Positions 43,013 through 54,972 of a DNA stretch of 64,000 bases are shown piece after piece. How positions within the stretch are numbered: the first letter of the stretch is position 1; each line of letters starts with the position of its first letter. Made by a program: the position numbers and the translations under genes. Origin of the DNA: Bipolaris cookei. Lineage: Eukaryota > Ascomycota > Dothideomycetes > Pleosporales > Pleosporaceae. Below the pieces are notes generated by a model. That model worked only from the letters and a program-made list of their open reading frames with translations, was not told where the DNA came from and searched no databases. The stretch spans positions 124,001-188,000 of the forward strand of contig NRSV01000014.1 in NCBI GenBank assembly GCA_002286855.1, in the 5' to 3' direction.

Positions 43013-44849
43013 TCACCATTCCTTCTCCACAAGCCTTTTCTCCCTTTGCAATTTCCGCTTCAGTCTCTGCCTCTCCGCCTTCTTCACCCGCACCTTTTCA
43101 ATCCTTTCCGACTCCTTCTCGAGTGCGGATTGGCCTTTATTTATTAGTACTGGTTGATACTCTGAACTTGCATATGGCCATCCGCCTCTAACCACCGCTG
43201 CAAAACTAGTCCTGCCACGGAAATGGCGACGGTACAGAGCCATCTGCTCATTGCACTTGTTTTGGTCACCAAGGATAGGGAACTCGTTCATATTGTGTAG
43301 TTTGAACACAACAGGCTTCTTTGGTATCTTCATGATGAATACGTGCCTGCCATTGTGCCAGAAAGTGTCGAGAGAATTTCCGCTTTGTCGCATGCGGTTC
43401 TTCAAGCGACTGGCGTAGACGGCGCAGTTTCCATGATATTCGTCAAGGAAGATGTGGGCCTCCAGTGATACCTCGATTTCTGCTGATGAAAGAGTGGAAG
43501 AAGGTTTGCTTATCGAGTAGACATCTGCGAAGCTTTCATTGCGGAGAAATCCGGTAATATGCCAGTGGCTGTGTAGTATAGAGCCGGTTGATAAGAACCG
43601 ATCGAGTTGTCCGGTTCCGTTGGTTAAGATCGTATCTTTCCATGTGAACCGGATGAATGCGCTTGCGGGCTCTCTGTTGATGTCCTCAACAATCCCTGGT
43701 TTAGACTCCCAGGTTTTGACGTTCCGAGCTGCTGTTGTATGGTGTCTCCCATGCGGAGCAATAAGCGTATCTTCAAAGTCATGGGTATAGGGATCATGGC
43801 ATCTTGCCCGCCTCGGCACTGAATCAATCTCTTGACGTCGTAATACATAGCCTGACCATGAAGACTTTTCTGTTGTCTGAGAACGTAGGAATGTAGCTGG
43901 TAGCCATGGTGGTGGCTGCACAGAACGATACTCAACCCCGTTCGAGCTTTGTCTTCTTCCATGAAGATGAGTCTGTTTCGGCACTTTACTTTTCAGACAT
44001 GGCTTTCAGGATTTGCTCTTTCCGGCAGCGCGTCTCCAGTTTTTGAGGGATGACCGACCGTGAGCGTTAGGTCCATCCGTCTTGGTCTCGATATCGAGGG
44101 AAAATAAGTAATTTTGTTCCAGTTTATTGGCAATATCCAATTCAACATCTCCAACTGTGAGGACTTTGGGAAATCTGGAAGGCTCTTTTCTAAACTTGTT
44201 TCTATGATGAGGCCTGTGGTACGGTCGGTACTCATATGGTGACTGTTGTTGCCTCGCCTGGTCTTCCAGGTTTCGGCGAGAGGTTTCTTCACCAGTGTGT
44301 GATTCTTTATTTTTCTTCCTTGTTATGCGTGAACCTGAACCTGAAATATATTTTCCGTGTGTGGTTTCAATTCCATGTATATCCAGTAAATGTGAGAGGA
44401 ACCAAAACTCACTAGGCCGCATAATATCGAGATGCTCAAATAATAAGGTAGACGGTCTGCTTTTCTGTGATAGAAAGTAGAAAAGGTGATCGCACTCGGT
44501 GTCGGGGTTCCTCAACCATTTCAACATCGTACTCTTTCTTGGTCCATCAACATGTGTCGATGACTTCATCCAGACGCCAAAACAAAGGGATGCCAATCTT
44601 GAAAGCGGTCTGCGGCACCAAAATTGGAGATTTAACTGGCAAGGGCTGACCTTCTGACACTATATCCGACGAAAGTAATTCTTCATCTGCCCAAAAGTAA
44701 TTTTCGGTGGATACGATACCATTCAACTCCCTTGATCTCCTTGATCTCCATGGTCTCGACCCCCATCGCTCTCTTATCTTGACATCAGATTGAGAATTGG
44801 AGATGCTTTTCTGCGAATAAGGATTATTTGGCTGGATTACAAATGACAT
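43013..44849 (-). pseudogene. Unknown gene broken by a frameshift and an in-frame TGA
   Basis: Three collinear minus-strand pieces. Piece 1 from the ATG at 44849 (MSFVIQPNNPYSQK) ends ...RLDEVID and TGA at about 44547. Piece 2, shifted by one base, overlaps it and continues HVDGPRKSTMLKWLRNPD to a TGA at 44006-44008. Piece 3 continues in exactly the same frame as piece 2 after that TGA, for about 330 codons, to the stop at 43013; it ends in a Lys/Arg/Glu-rich helix (KKAERQRLKRKLQREKR). The TGA could come from CGA by one transition. Total would be about 600 residues. I recognise no domain. Either a recent pseudogene, sequencing errors, or an unseen intron at 44.55 kb plus readthrough. Confidence 0.5.
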
Positions 44850-47800
44850 GACTGTTATAGTGAGAATGGTAGCTTATAATCTCTTATATGGAGTGGTTTA
44901 TAGTTCATAAAGCAAGCGTCGAAAAGCTCCTTTCAAGTTGAACCAGGATGGAGAGATTTGAACAAGGCTGAAAAGTGGCTCAGCTCGATCCAGCGGCCTG
45001 ACCTGTCATCCAATCGCTACGTCCTTCCCATGTCGGTTAGGCGAGGATAACGAGGCTGAATCGGTCATGGCAAACGCCAAACATCTTTATTCATGTTTCT
45101 TTCAAGCGCGTGGTAGGCTGTAATGGGCTCAGTAAAGTGGAGATAGCACAGTGATTCTATTGGCTGATATTTGCGGCCACCAATCAACATGCCCGACCTG
45201 TCTACCTTTGGTGTCTCATGCAAAATCACAACACCCATTTACATGAGCCTAGTGTTGTCCAAATGCGACGTAGAGCTGCGGCCACCAGTCATAGTTTGAG
45301 CATGCCGCTAAACTACGTCTCAACTCCAGAAGTGGGTACTTTCATCCGCTCTATCGCCGTTATTTCACTACGGAAGCGATGCGGCCTCCAATCAAGATAT
45401 CCCACATTGCGGCCCTCAACATCGACCACAGGATATGGAGATGAGAAACTATATAGATGGGATGAGGCGTATGAACCCAATCCAAGCAGCAAATATATCA
45501 AGCTACATTATATATTCGAAGTCCATATTCAAGATTTTGATTAACATACCTCTCGCCCACAGCCCATTCCCTCACCATGCAGAACCACCAAACCAAACAC
45601 ATATCTGCTCTAATGAGTTCATTCAATCTGAAACCGGATGTCCAAACTGGTAGCGACGCGAATAGAACAAACGGCGGAAACACGAATTTTAGTGAGCAAG
45701 TTGCGCCGGTCCGTATATACATTAAAGACACAGATGCAACTACAACTGACAGGAAAACAGCAAAATATCCAGGAATCAAAAGGACAGGAGGCAAAAGAAG
45801 GAAAGACAGCATGGCATATGGAGCGATGGCTGAACGAGACGGTTAAGGAGTCGACATGGAGTGTGCATGGGCGCTTCTAAATTTTGTATAGATGCATAGA
45901 GAACGGTTTAAGCTTTCATGGTCGGGTATCTGCGGATAAGGGGGAGGTAGAAGAAGTATGGAATTAGATAGGTGTATTTGCGAGATCAGTTACAAAATAT
46001 AACTTGTAGTGGTATCTGCTACGATAGATTAACTCTACACATATTCACCTCAATATAAACCGTCTAAAATACGTTCCCGTTACTGGAAGGAAAACGTACA
46101 CACCAATCCAAGTCCAACCTACATTTCTCAAACCACCACATCCTTTCCATGTATCACCTGCAAGACTTGTAAATTTATATGCACCTACCCGAAACGCCAT
46201 TTCACACGATACTAAAATAGCATGACTTTCTTTAAACCTACCCTTCTCTACCTACTAGCCGTAGTAGTAAGTACTCTCTATCGCTCTTACAAGCACTAAA
46301 ACGCGCTTTCCCTAGTACCCTTCCCCGCCTCAAACAAACAAAAAACTCTGGTTCACAAAACGTCAGTCCCAAACAACCCCCCACCACACCCCCATCCCCA
46401 CCCTACTACACCTACAGCACCACCCAAACAAACCCCTCAAGGGGATATTAATACGAACCCCATCTAATCTATCAATCTTCCTACATACTCCATTCCCTTT
46501 TTATCCCCACCCTAATCCATATCCCCCACCAGTGCCAAGGCCCCCCCTCTCTCCCACATCTCCGCCGTACACTTCGAAACAACAACTTACCTATCCCGGC
46601 CATCCATCGAAACCAGTCCATCGTCGATGCACCTTTCCCACCCGCAGGTTTCTCCTGCCAAGCCATCAAAAAGCCTACTACATAACTCCAGTTATTTTTT
46701 CGTTTTCTCGGCTAATCGAGCGATTAGGGTGCGTTTACATCATTTTTGGCGCATAGTGACGACGGTGGGGGGGGGGGGGGGGCGAAAGAGATGCAAGGTA
46801 CGCAGGTTGGGGATTAGCGGATGTATAGCTAGTGAAGGGTTTGGGGAAAAGTTGCGATTGGCAATGGGGATGGTGAGGCTGTTGGGGTGCGGCTGAGGTG
46901 GTAGGTTGGGATTAGTACGGGTACGTAAACGACTTCCTATTTTCTTTTTTCCGAGATGTAGCAAAGCTTGTATTGTGTTGAATCCATTCAAGACACGAGC
47001 ATAAAAATCAAAAAGATAGAGTATGTTTTCTCTTTTCATCTAGAACATCATCGTTTTCTCTCTCATGCTGAGCTACTATCCTTCCATATTAAGTCGCTCG
47101 TCACGAACCTCGTTTCGGTCCTTCGACGTGGACCCAGAAGCTACATATCTAGTCCGCAACCCGAAAGAAAAAAAAGTTAGTCCACTTGGCGCCCCCACCC
47201 CGAACCCCTTGCAGTCCAGCATGAATGCAAAGCTGACATCAAGGGGGAGGGGGGGTTGCGTCCCGAACTATGAGTGTACGGTACGCTAAGTACATGTACA
47301 TATATGCAAGATTACCCGCGGAGCCGCCGATCTACGTGCATAAGCGGCCACTTCGTTCCCGAATTTTCTTTCTTCTCTTCTCCAGTTCCGCGCGGCGTGT
47401 CGTACCATATACGGTAGGCTTAATTTTTCCTTCCTTTTTTTTCACTTCCTGTCTAGTAGAATGATTTGATAATGGATTTATGCGCCAAGCCGCGCGCGTC
47501 ATCATCATCTGTAGTAGATAGAATTTTTTTTTCTTTTACCTGCTTCCGTGGTATGTAAAGTCCGCGCTTGTATTGCAATTTTTTTCCTCGATAGATCCCA
47601 CATTGCACATGTATATTACAACAGCGCAACGTGGCTCCATGGAACGGGTGCATGTGAAGGTGGCGGGTTCGGAGGCCTTGCGATGTAGAGTGAAACTGGA
47701 CGAGTAATAGATGTTATAGTCCGGCTTGGACAATATGGATGTAGTTTCATATGCAAGCAAGGATCAAGCCTATGACAAAATTTACAAACGGAAAGAAAAA

Positions 47801-50245
47801 AAAAAGCGTTCCTGGATTAGAGATGTAGTCCTTGTATACAGGTATGATGTTTGGGGTTTGCGGAAGGTGCCGTTGTCAGACCGAGTGCTAAATGCGGAAG
47901 GGCCGCCCGACGTGTGTAATTACCTAGTGACATGCTGATATGTGACATGGCCTGATGACTGCTCCGCTTTAGATGTATGTGTCTGATTGATGAAAAGAGC
48001 CGGGTGTAACTGGAAAGAAAAAGAAAAGGGGGGATGGCTTGGCTTGTAGAGCCTGGAACGGAGTTTGGCTGACGAGATCGTGATAAGTAGTTGCATGAGT
48101 ACTAGACTAGTTTTCTAGAAGTGGACATGTAAAAGGCTACGTATGATTGGCCGCCAGCTATTAGTGGCTCCAAGCACGTGATGTCGAGTATCCTTGACGA
48201 ATTGCACGTGTCTTGGGCAGATAGCCGGCATACTAGATTACTCCTCGACTACACCCGATGAGGAGCTTACACATCTTATATAGCCTTAGGGCTGAGACAG
48301 GACGTTAAACCAAAATAATAACAATAATAATAATAATAATACACCCGATGAGGGAGAATCCTTCTTGTCTTGCATTCCCACCCCACAAACATCCATACTC
48401 GGAAGAATTAATACGCATGTTATACATACGGGTCTTTGGCAAACCCGATGCCCGTCAGGCTGGGCACATACAAACAAGGAAGGAGGCGGTTGCCATCACG
48501 ATTGGAGACTTCCTCTATTGTTAATAATCTTGATGTCCACGTGTCAATCCATTAGTTGAAGTATCGGTGAAGAGAAAAAAAAAGGGTGCAGACTGCGCAG
48601 CCCAGGCACCAGACGTGCATGAGGCGGGATGGGGGTAGGCTGCTGGGATATGGGAGACAAGGGCCAATGCAGGAATGGGCAAAGAGGAAATGGGAGGCAA
48701 AAGGCGTCCGCTGGAGTACACATGTGGCCCGCCGAAGAAACGTGCATACATGCAGCGGCGGCAGCCGGGAGGCTTGCTGTCAAGGCTGTAGGAGTAGCGC
48801 TCTAGTACTTACTTTTTTAGAGTGCTCTCCATACATATGTAAGTAAGCGGGAGGACGCAAATGCAAGCCAAGCATGCACAAGGTATACACATGTTGCCAA
48901 CCGACGCATCCCGCCTCCTCTATCGGCTGCCGAAGCGAGCAGGAATAGGCTTCACCTCTTGGTATTGCACATGGCCGAAATAGGCTAATCTACAAGCACT
49001 GCATGTGTAATTGGTAGACGGCCGGATTGCCGGCGTGGTGGCTTGATTGCAATTGGGTGTAGCTAATGGCATCTGGTAAGCATAAAAAGTAAAGAAAAAG
49101 TAAGAAGAGATAAAATCCCATGAGACCATATAATCTTGAGTACATAGACACTCGGATGCGTGTATGGTTACTCTTGGTTGTGCAAGCGTGTAGTAATCTG
49201 CATAGACAAACTGCGCACGTGTTACCGGACGGCAAGAACGGCGTATCGGGCTCGCCCCGGCAAACTCGCGCCTGCGTTCTCCCCATGGCCCAACGTTTGA
49301 AACCCGGATCGGCGACAAGTGGTACTTAAGGCAGGCGGAGAAAAGGTCTCCCAAGGCGGGAGTAGTACATGGGCGCAATGCCACTTGATTGTGTCTTGTC
49401 AATCTCAGCTGCCATTCTCCTGATCAACTTCCCCTCTTTTTGCTCGCATGTTGGTCTTGAAACGGCCGTGCATGAATAGCGCAAGACATGTCAGGATGCA
49501 GAGCCAATCACGCAACGCGCCTCCACTCATGACTCGCAACACAGTGTGAATAAAGCCCTGGGGCGCGATGATCTTTGCTATCACGACAAGCCTAGTCGCC
49601 GAGGCTCCGGGGGGGGGGGGGGGCCTAAGCTCAATAACCCAACATCAACAAGAACAGGTCGTGGCATCATGGTAGAGATGAATTATGTTCATAGAAGTTA
49701 GGTAAAAACAAAAAGTTAAACAACTCTAAAAGTCTGTCAAAGGGAACAGTACAAATCTTTTGACTCCCAGAAGCATGCCGCATCGTACCTCACATGGTCA
49801 CCTCCCCCCAATAGGAAATACACGGTACCGATCAAAATGCCATAACATAGTCGGTCTGAGTAAATCAAGGCGAATGCCAAGAGCGCTGCCATTTAGCAAA
49901 AGGTTAAAGAAGATGTGAGAGAGAAGAGAAGAAGAGAAAAAGCGGTCGATACCAGTGGTAGTAGAAGGGAGGAGGGTATTCAGAGGCGCGTCCAGTAGAC
50001 GTGAATCCGTTAAAGTCGGTAATGCGAACCCAAAAAATGACAGTGTCCAAAGGGAGAGGCAATCGAAGGGCAGTACCACCAGGGCGGCGGCGGATAGGCA
50101 GTACGTAATAGTTGGGCTTCGCGTATTTTCTTCTGCTGGACCAAGCAGCACCGCCAATGGCCAGGGCGGGGGCGACGGAACCGAGCGGTGTAGGTAATCT
50201 CTCCACAGCCTAACCCGACAACAATGACAATCGACTCCAAGTGCC
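44850..50245. other. Gene-poor stretch of about 5.4 kb
   Basis: No confident gene. A minus-strand frame 45498-45812 (104 codons, ATG at 45812) would encode a small protein with one or two hydrophobic segments (LIPGYFAVFLSVVVASVSLM); I cannot support it further. Homopolymer runs: G16 at 46767-46782 and G15 at 49609-49623. A truncated retroelement lies at 48264-48339. The rightmost part is the 3' flank of RAS. Confidence 0.4.
48264..48339 (+). mobile_element. 5'-truncated non-LTR retroelement 3' end with target-site duplication
   Basis: A 76-bp insert is bounded by a 14-bp direct repeat, TACACCCGATGAGG, at 48250-48263 and 48340-48353. The insert ends in an (AAT)n-like tail (from about 48314) preceded by GGACGTTAAACCAAAATAAT, the kind of 3' end seen on fungal Tad1-type LINEs. 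Target-site duplication, simple-repeat tail and severe 5' truncation together are the signature of target-primed reverse transcription. The parent element is not in this window. Confidence 0.75.
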
Positions 50246-51062
50246 TTACATTACTGCGCAACAACAGCCCTTCTTCTCGGCCTGCTCATCCGTCTCGAAT
50301 GTTGTCTTCTGGGGGCCGGCGCCGTTTGAGCCAGGGGCGCCCGTGTATGATGACATTTCCTTGTTGTATCTGCGGATTTCTCGTACAATGTCGTAGAAGG
50401 CGTTGTCGACGTTGATTCGGGACTTGGCTGATGTCTCGATAAATTTGCAGCCAAAGTTTCGCGCCAGAGTTTGGCCCTCTGAACAGATGAGCGGGTTAGC
50501 TAAGGGGGGAGGAACAATATCAAGAAGAGAGGCGGGCGGCGCGTACCTTGTGTCGACACTTGCCTCTCGCCGTCGAGATCGCACTTGTTGCCGACGACAA
50601 TCATGGGAAAGTAGTCCTTGTCCTTGACCCTGAGGATTTGCTGCTGGAATGTCATGATTTCCTCGAAGCTTTGCCTGTCGGTTATCGAGTAGACGAGCAG
50701 GAAGCCCTCTCCTGTGCGCATGTACTGCTCGCGCATGGCCGAGTACTCCTCCTGTCCAGCCGTGTCGAGCACATCGAGCAGCGCAACCTCATCGTCAATG
50801 ACGCATTGCTTGCGGTACGAGTCTGGCCATGTGTTAGTGTATGTCAGGCTTGGGAGGCGGCGCACAGGGATGATCACTCACCCTCAATGGTTGGATCGTA
50901 CTCGTCAACGAAGTGGCTCTGGATCAGCTGGATGGTCAAACACGACTTTCCAACACCACCGCCACCGACCACGACCAGCTTGTATTCTCGAAGAAACTAG
51001 AGCAGGTTAGCGGACGCGCGAATACAAAAGGGGGGCGAGGGGGGATGGACCTTGGATGCCAT
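50246..51062 (-). CDS. RAS1: Ras small GTPase
   Basis: Membrane-anchored signalling switch for morphogenesis and cAMP/MAPK pathways. Four exons (51062-51051, 50996-50882, 50822-50547, 50478-50246) with introns of 54, 59 and 68 bp; 211 residues. The first coding exon is only 12 nt (MASK). P-loop GGGGVGKS at 13-20, effector loop [21 protein letters not shown] and ETSAK are intact. The tail after the G domain is Gly/Ser/Gln-rich and ends CCCAVM, where CAVM is a CaaX farnesylation box and the preceding cysteines may be palmitoylated. Sequence context matches the RasA/Ras1 group of filamentous ascomycetes. The long GC-rich repeat-bearing region upstream is probably its 5' UTR and promoter. Confidence 0.96.
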
Positions 51063-51420
51063 TGTGAAGGAAGAAGAAGAGATGCCGGACGATGTGAAGG
51101 ACGTCGGGCAATGGGTATATTAGATTTTAGCAAGTACGAGGCCGAGCTCAGTGACGGGTAACGAGGCCAGTGTGGATGAGGCGGAAACAAGGAGCGACGT
51201 GCTCTCGAGATGCAAGCGAGAGGAGACGGGCACGCAGGCGTGTGGCGATACGACGCGCGGTGGACGTGGTGGTTGGGAGAGGGAGGGAGGGAGTGGTCCG
51301 GGGGGTTGGCGGTGGCAAGCGAAGGAAGGGGAGTCGCGAAGGCAGAGCAGGAACAGGAGAATAGAGCGGGAGAATAGAGCGGAGCTGGGCAGAAGCGGGC
51401 TGGACAGGACAGGGTTAGGT

Positions 51421-51446
51421 AGGGCAGGGCAGGGCAGGGCAGGGCA
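51421..51446. repeat. GGGCA pentanucleotide array
   Basis: About five tandem GGGCA units in the RAS upstream region; degenerate copies continue to about 51465. Simple repeat with no coding meaning visible. Confidence 0.7.
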
Positions 51447-52252
51447 AAGGCAGGGCAGAGGCAGAGTAGCAGCGACGGTAGCGGTAGCAGCAGTAGCAGC
51501 GGCAGCAACAGCGGAGCAGCAGCAGAGCAGCAGAGCGGAGCAGCGCACCAGCAGCGGTAGCAGCAGCAGCAAGCAGCACACTAGGTCCGTCTGGGGCGGC
51601 TGGAGCAAGGGAGCGGCTTTGGCAGACAGGACAGGACATGCACATGGCCTCTGACTGGCGCGCCCGTTAGCGCTGCCCTGTGCCCTTGGAGCCTGGCCTG
51701 CGCGCCCACCGCTGTCCACACCACCACCGCCTCCCAGAGCCTCCCAGAGCCACCCCGAGCCACCACCAGCTCCATGACGCCGCCGACGCCGCCGACGCCG
51801 CCCATGAACAGGACCCGCCGCCCGTCCTACCAGCCTCTGCCTCTCTGCCTACTTATGCGCCCGCTGCAAGGCGAGTAGGCCCGGCGTCTGCATGCCGCCC
51901 TCGTCCTGTCCATGGCCGGCGCTGTTGTCGAAGATGCACACACACGTGTGAACACACGCACACCTGCCTACACCTGCCCGCAGCACACCACTTGCCGGCT
52001 CTGCGCCCTCGCCACCCACTGTACACTACGGCCCTCGCGCCCACGCCGCCCCAAAAGCAAGCCAAGCAAAAGAGACCAAAAGCGGCGTGTCGTGGAGATA
52101 CAGGCGCCACACCGACGGGCTGCCTCCGATGCTTCCATGCGATCCCGGCGCCCAAAACCATACGGCACGGGGTCCACAATGGCCTCGCGCGAACCACTAC
52201 TGTGCACCAGGGGGGTTCGGCAAGATAGGGAAAATGGCAAGCGCTGTCGCTC

Positions 52253-52284
52253 TAGCACACTAGCACACTAGCACACTAGCACAC
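52253..52284. repeat. Four tandem 8-bp units
   Basis: TAGCACAC repeated about four times; the last unit is TTGCAC-like. Simple repeat in intergenic DNA. Confidence 0.7.
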
Positions 52285-52865
52285 TTGCACCTGCTCCTCG
52301 CCGGCTGTGCACATCCACTATCCATCCACTATCCTTCCACTATCCATCCATCCATCCATCCACACATCACTCTGTTCACGTACATCCATCAACCCCATCT
52401 CTGCACCCATAGCCGCGGGCGCGACCATGCACCTCGGCGGCGGGTACCACAGCAGAGGAGCGGCGGAGCGGGGGTGCCAGGAACCAACCATTCGGCAATC
52501 AGCACTACCCACGCCCAAAACAAGCTGCCCACGTGAGCCCCGCCCACTACACACATACTTTACTACACATGTAACATTCTCCAAACACACTGCACTTCTG
52601 GTCATGGTGATGCCACCCCCCTTGCCCCCTTCTATCTCTCCCTTATCACCCCGCCCCCCATATGCCAGGGTCTGTTGCCCGTGTGTGTGTGTGTGGCGGT
52701 AGAGCTTCCATCTGTCTTCGAGAAGGTGCCTACGCCTAGCTGCCAGCTGCTTCCTCGGTACTTGACATTCCTCCACACGTCCCTGCATCAACCCATCCCT
52801 TGGTTGCGCTATATATAAATATATACATACATATTACATACTACATACTATGCACTTACATACAC

Positions 52866-52910
52866 ATTGACTACATTGACTACATTGACTACATTGACTA
52901 CATTGACTAC
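52866..52910. repeat. Five perfect 9-bp tandem units
   Basis: ATTGACTAC is repeated five times without mismatch, just beyond the stop codon (52932) of the molybdopterin-binding-domain gene, so it probably lies in its 3' UTR. Confidence 0.85.
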
Positions 52911-52931
52911 CATGCAACACCACATCACTGT

Positions 52932-54063
52932 CTACGAATCCTTGTCCGACGTCTCGCCGTCATCCTCGCCCTCTACACTGACCCGCCTCCCCTCCACTGC
53001 CTTTTCCACCTCAGGCACCACGCTCTCCATAAACTCACGATCCCGACCAACCAGCGTCACTGTATTGCGATCCTTGCCCCATCTCGGATAGCTGCCAACC
53101 TTGACCCCCCTTGGCTCCGCCCTCGCTGCAAGCTCTGTCAGGTATCCCGCAACGGTGCTTTCAGCCAGTGGCGTCGAAATCAGAATGCGCAACACCCCTT
53201 TGCCTTCCGGGTCTGTCAGCCGCGGCAGGATGCGGGGCTTCAGCCCGTCCAACATAGCTTCGAAAAGTCGAGGCACACCAGGCAGAATGTGGACATTGCC
53301 ATTAACCACGCTAACCGGCACCCACAGCGAATCATCGACAAAAATTACTTGATCTTCATCCGCCAACGACTCGTCAATCGGCAGCTCAACCATGCGCTTC
53401 TTAGCCGTCAGCGCCGGAGAATCCACATTCCAGTCAAAGCCGGGCTGTGACTTGTGCGGCTTCGAAAGACGCTTCATCCGCTCAAACGCCGGTTCGTGCA
53501 GCTTCAACTGCAAGCCAAACGCCTTCGCTATCGATTGGTAGGTGATGTCGTCGTGACTGGACCCTCATTAGCTCAGTGGCTGCATGGCGTAGCGAAGGCG
53601 CTTTCAACTCACGTGGGTCCAATGCCACCACTCGTCACGACCATATCGTAGTTCTTCGACATGCGTCGGACCGCCTCAACAATCTCGCTCTCGTCATCCG
53701 CAATCACCTCAACTCTGCGCAGATTGATGCCCAGCGAGAAACACCACTTTGCAAAATATGCCTGAACAATATTAGCAGCAATGCTACAGCGTCGATCTGC
53801 CCTAGTATACCGAGTTTGTATCGACAGTCTAAGTTTCACGTCAGCTGCTGTGAACCATGAATTTCTCCGTCTCTACAAACCTTTCCTCCCAGTACTTCAT
53901 CCCCTATGATCAGGCATCCTGCCGTGTGGATTAGACTCTTCTGCTGTGTTGCAGCCATGACTGATGACGTTATCGATTGGCCAAAAGAAGCCGCAGGCCG
54001 GTGCGCAAAGTTGGGCAATGGACGAGACAGATGTCTAGCAAACTGATTGAGTCGTCCAAACAT
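52932..54063 (-). CDS. Molybdopterin-binding (MoaB/Mog, CinA N-terminal type) domain protein
   Basis: Four exons (54063-53881, 53828-53811, 53761-53613, 53556-52932); exon 2 has only 18 nt (TVDTNS) yet is required to give the conserved start GDEVLGGKTVDTNSAYFAK. Introns 52, 49 and 56 bp; 324 residues. The domain (about 50-210) shows VIADDESEIVEAVRRMS, DMVVTSGGIGPTHDDIT and a later LPGVPRLFEAM, which match the MoCF_biosynth fold shared by MoaB/Mog, CinA and the N-terminal part of human FAD synthase. The N-terminus (MFGRLNQFARHLSRPL) looks like a mitochondrial presequence. The acidic C-terminus ends DGETSDKDS. Substrate is unknown. Divergent from GMF with 247 bp between starts. Confidence 0.85.
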
Positions 54064-54310
54064 GAATTAACCAACAGACCTCGGCGCAGCAAAGTCTAAA
54101 CAGCGAAGTGCATGAGAAAGAAGAACTCGAGCAAAGGACAAGATGCATGATGGACATGATGGGTAACATGGAGCTGCCCGACTAGCGCCGTTCTCCGACT
54201 CTTCCCCCCCCCCCCGCCCTACCCCACCAACAAGGGCCACCATCAGTCTCACTCCACCTACAAACATTACCAAACTCTAACATTTTTTTTCCCGCTTTTC
54301 GTGCAACACC
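54064..54310. promoter_or_regulatory. Shared promoter between divergent genes
   Basis: 247 bp between start codons of the molybdopterin-binding-domain gene and GMF. Contains a C12 run at 54204-54215. No specific factor site is recognised. Confidence 0.45.
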
Positions 54311-54972
54311 ATGGTAAGTCCTCTTGCCGCTATACATGCCGCCAAACTAGACAGTCCACTAATCCTTCGGCCAGTCTTCGGAAGCACGACTCTACACCTT
54401 CTCAGACGAGACCAAGACCAAGCTACGAAAATTTCGACTCGGCACAAGCCGAGCCAAAGACCCGCAAGCTGTCATCTGTATGCTCAAGTGACCTTTCCAT
54501 CATGTCTACTACAAGTACCTTGCCGCAGAGCATTACTACCGAGACCGCCACACGGGCTTGTTATACCATACAATGGCGCTGATGCCTCTGCGCGCCAGAC
54601 GAGATCGATAAGAAGACGCTCGAGATACGACCGGTAGATGGCGAGGTCTACTCAGACGTCCAGTCCCTCGCAGACGAGCTTCCCGACCATGCTCCCCGAT
54701 TCGTGCTCCTAAGCTACCCGTTGACACTCGTACGCCTACCATCGACATGACTCACTAAAATAAATCACTGAGACAAACAGAACTCCGGACGATTGTCCGT
54801 GCCTTATGTTATGCTCTACTACCTCCCCATAACGTGCAACAGCGAGGTCAAGATGTTGTATGCGGGTGCAAAGGAGCTCATGCGGAACACAAGTGAAGTT
54901 GGCCGCATCATTGAAATTGATAGTGCCGAGGATCTGGAAGAGATTGAAGAGAAGCTCAAAGAGCAGGCATAG
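54311..54972 (+). CDS. GMF1: Glia maturation factor (ADF/cofilin family)
   Basis: Binds Arp2/3 complex and promotes branch disassembly in actin networks. Four exons (54311-54313, 54375-54477, 54599-54729, 54781-54972) with introns of 61, 121 and 51 bp; 142 residues, the family's usual length. The first coding exon is just the ATG. Visible ADF-homology blocks: LYTFSDETKTKLRKFRLGTS, LEIRPVDGEVYSDVQSL, FVLLSYPLTL and GRLSVPYVMLYYLPITCNSE. The last helix contains AKELMRNTSEVGRIIEIDSA. Missing the ATG exon is an easy annotation error, because the next in-frame ATG lies far inside the domain. Confidence 0.92.

Larger units (their letters stand above)
51063..52931. other. RAS upstream region, GC-rich and repetitive
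   Basis: About 1.9 kb without a supported gene. Open frames here are low-complexity Ala/Ser/Arg/Pro shadows of repeats: a GGGCA array at about 51421-51446, AGC-rich trinucleotide runs at about 51480-51580, TAGCACAC units at 52253-52284, and an ATCC-rich run at about 52316-52362. Confidence 0.45.

Noticed and set aside
45498..45812. 104-codon hydrophobic minus-strand frame
   Set aside because: Possible but unsupported; opposite strand equally open and no homologue recognised.
48920..49402. 160-codon minus-strand frame
   Set aside because: No domain, biased mix of Cys/Arg/Tyr typical of non-coding frames.
51120..52270. Several 100-200-codon frames upstream of RAS
   Set aside because: Low-complexity Ala/Arg/Pro/Ser products of GC-rich simple repeats, overlapping on both strands.
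52866..52910. CRISPR-like array
   Set aside because: Five head-to-tail 9-bp units without spacers: a simple tandem repeat in a eukaryotic 3' UTR.
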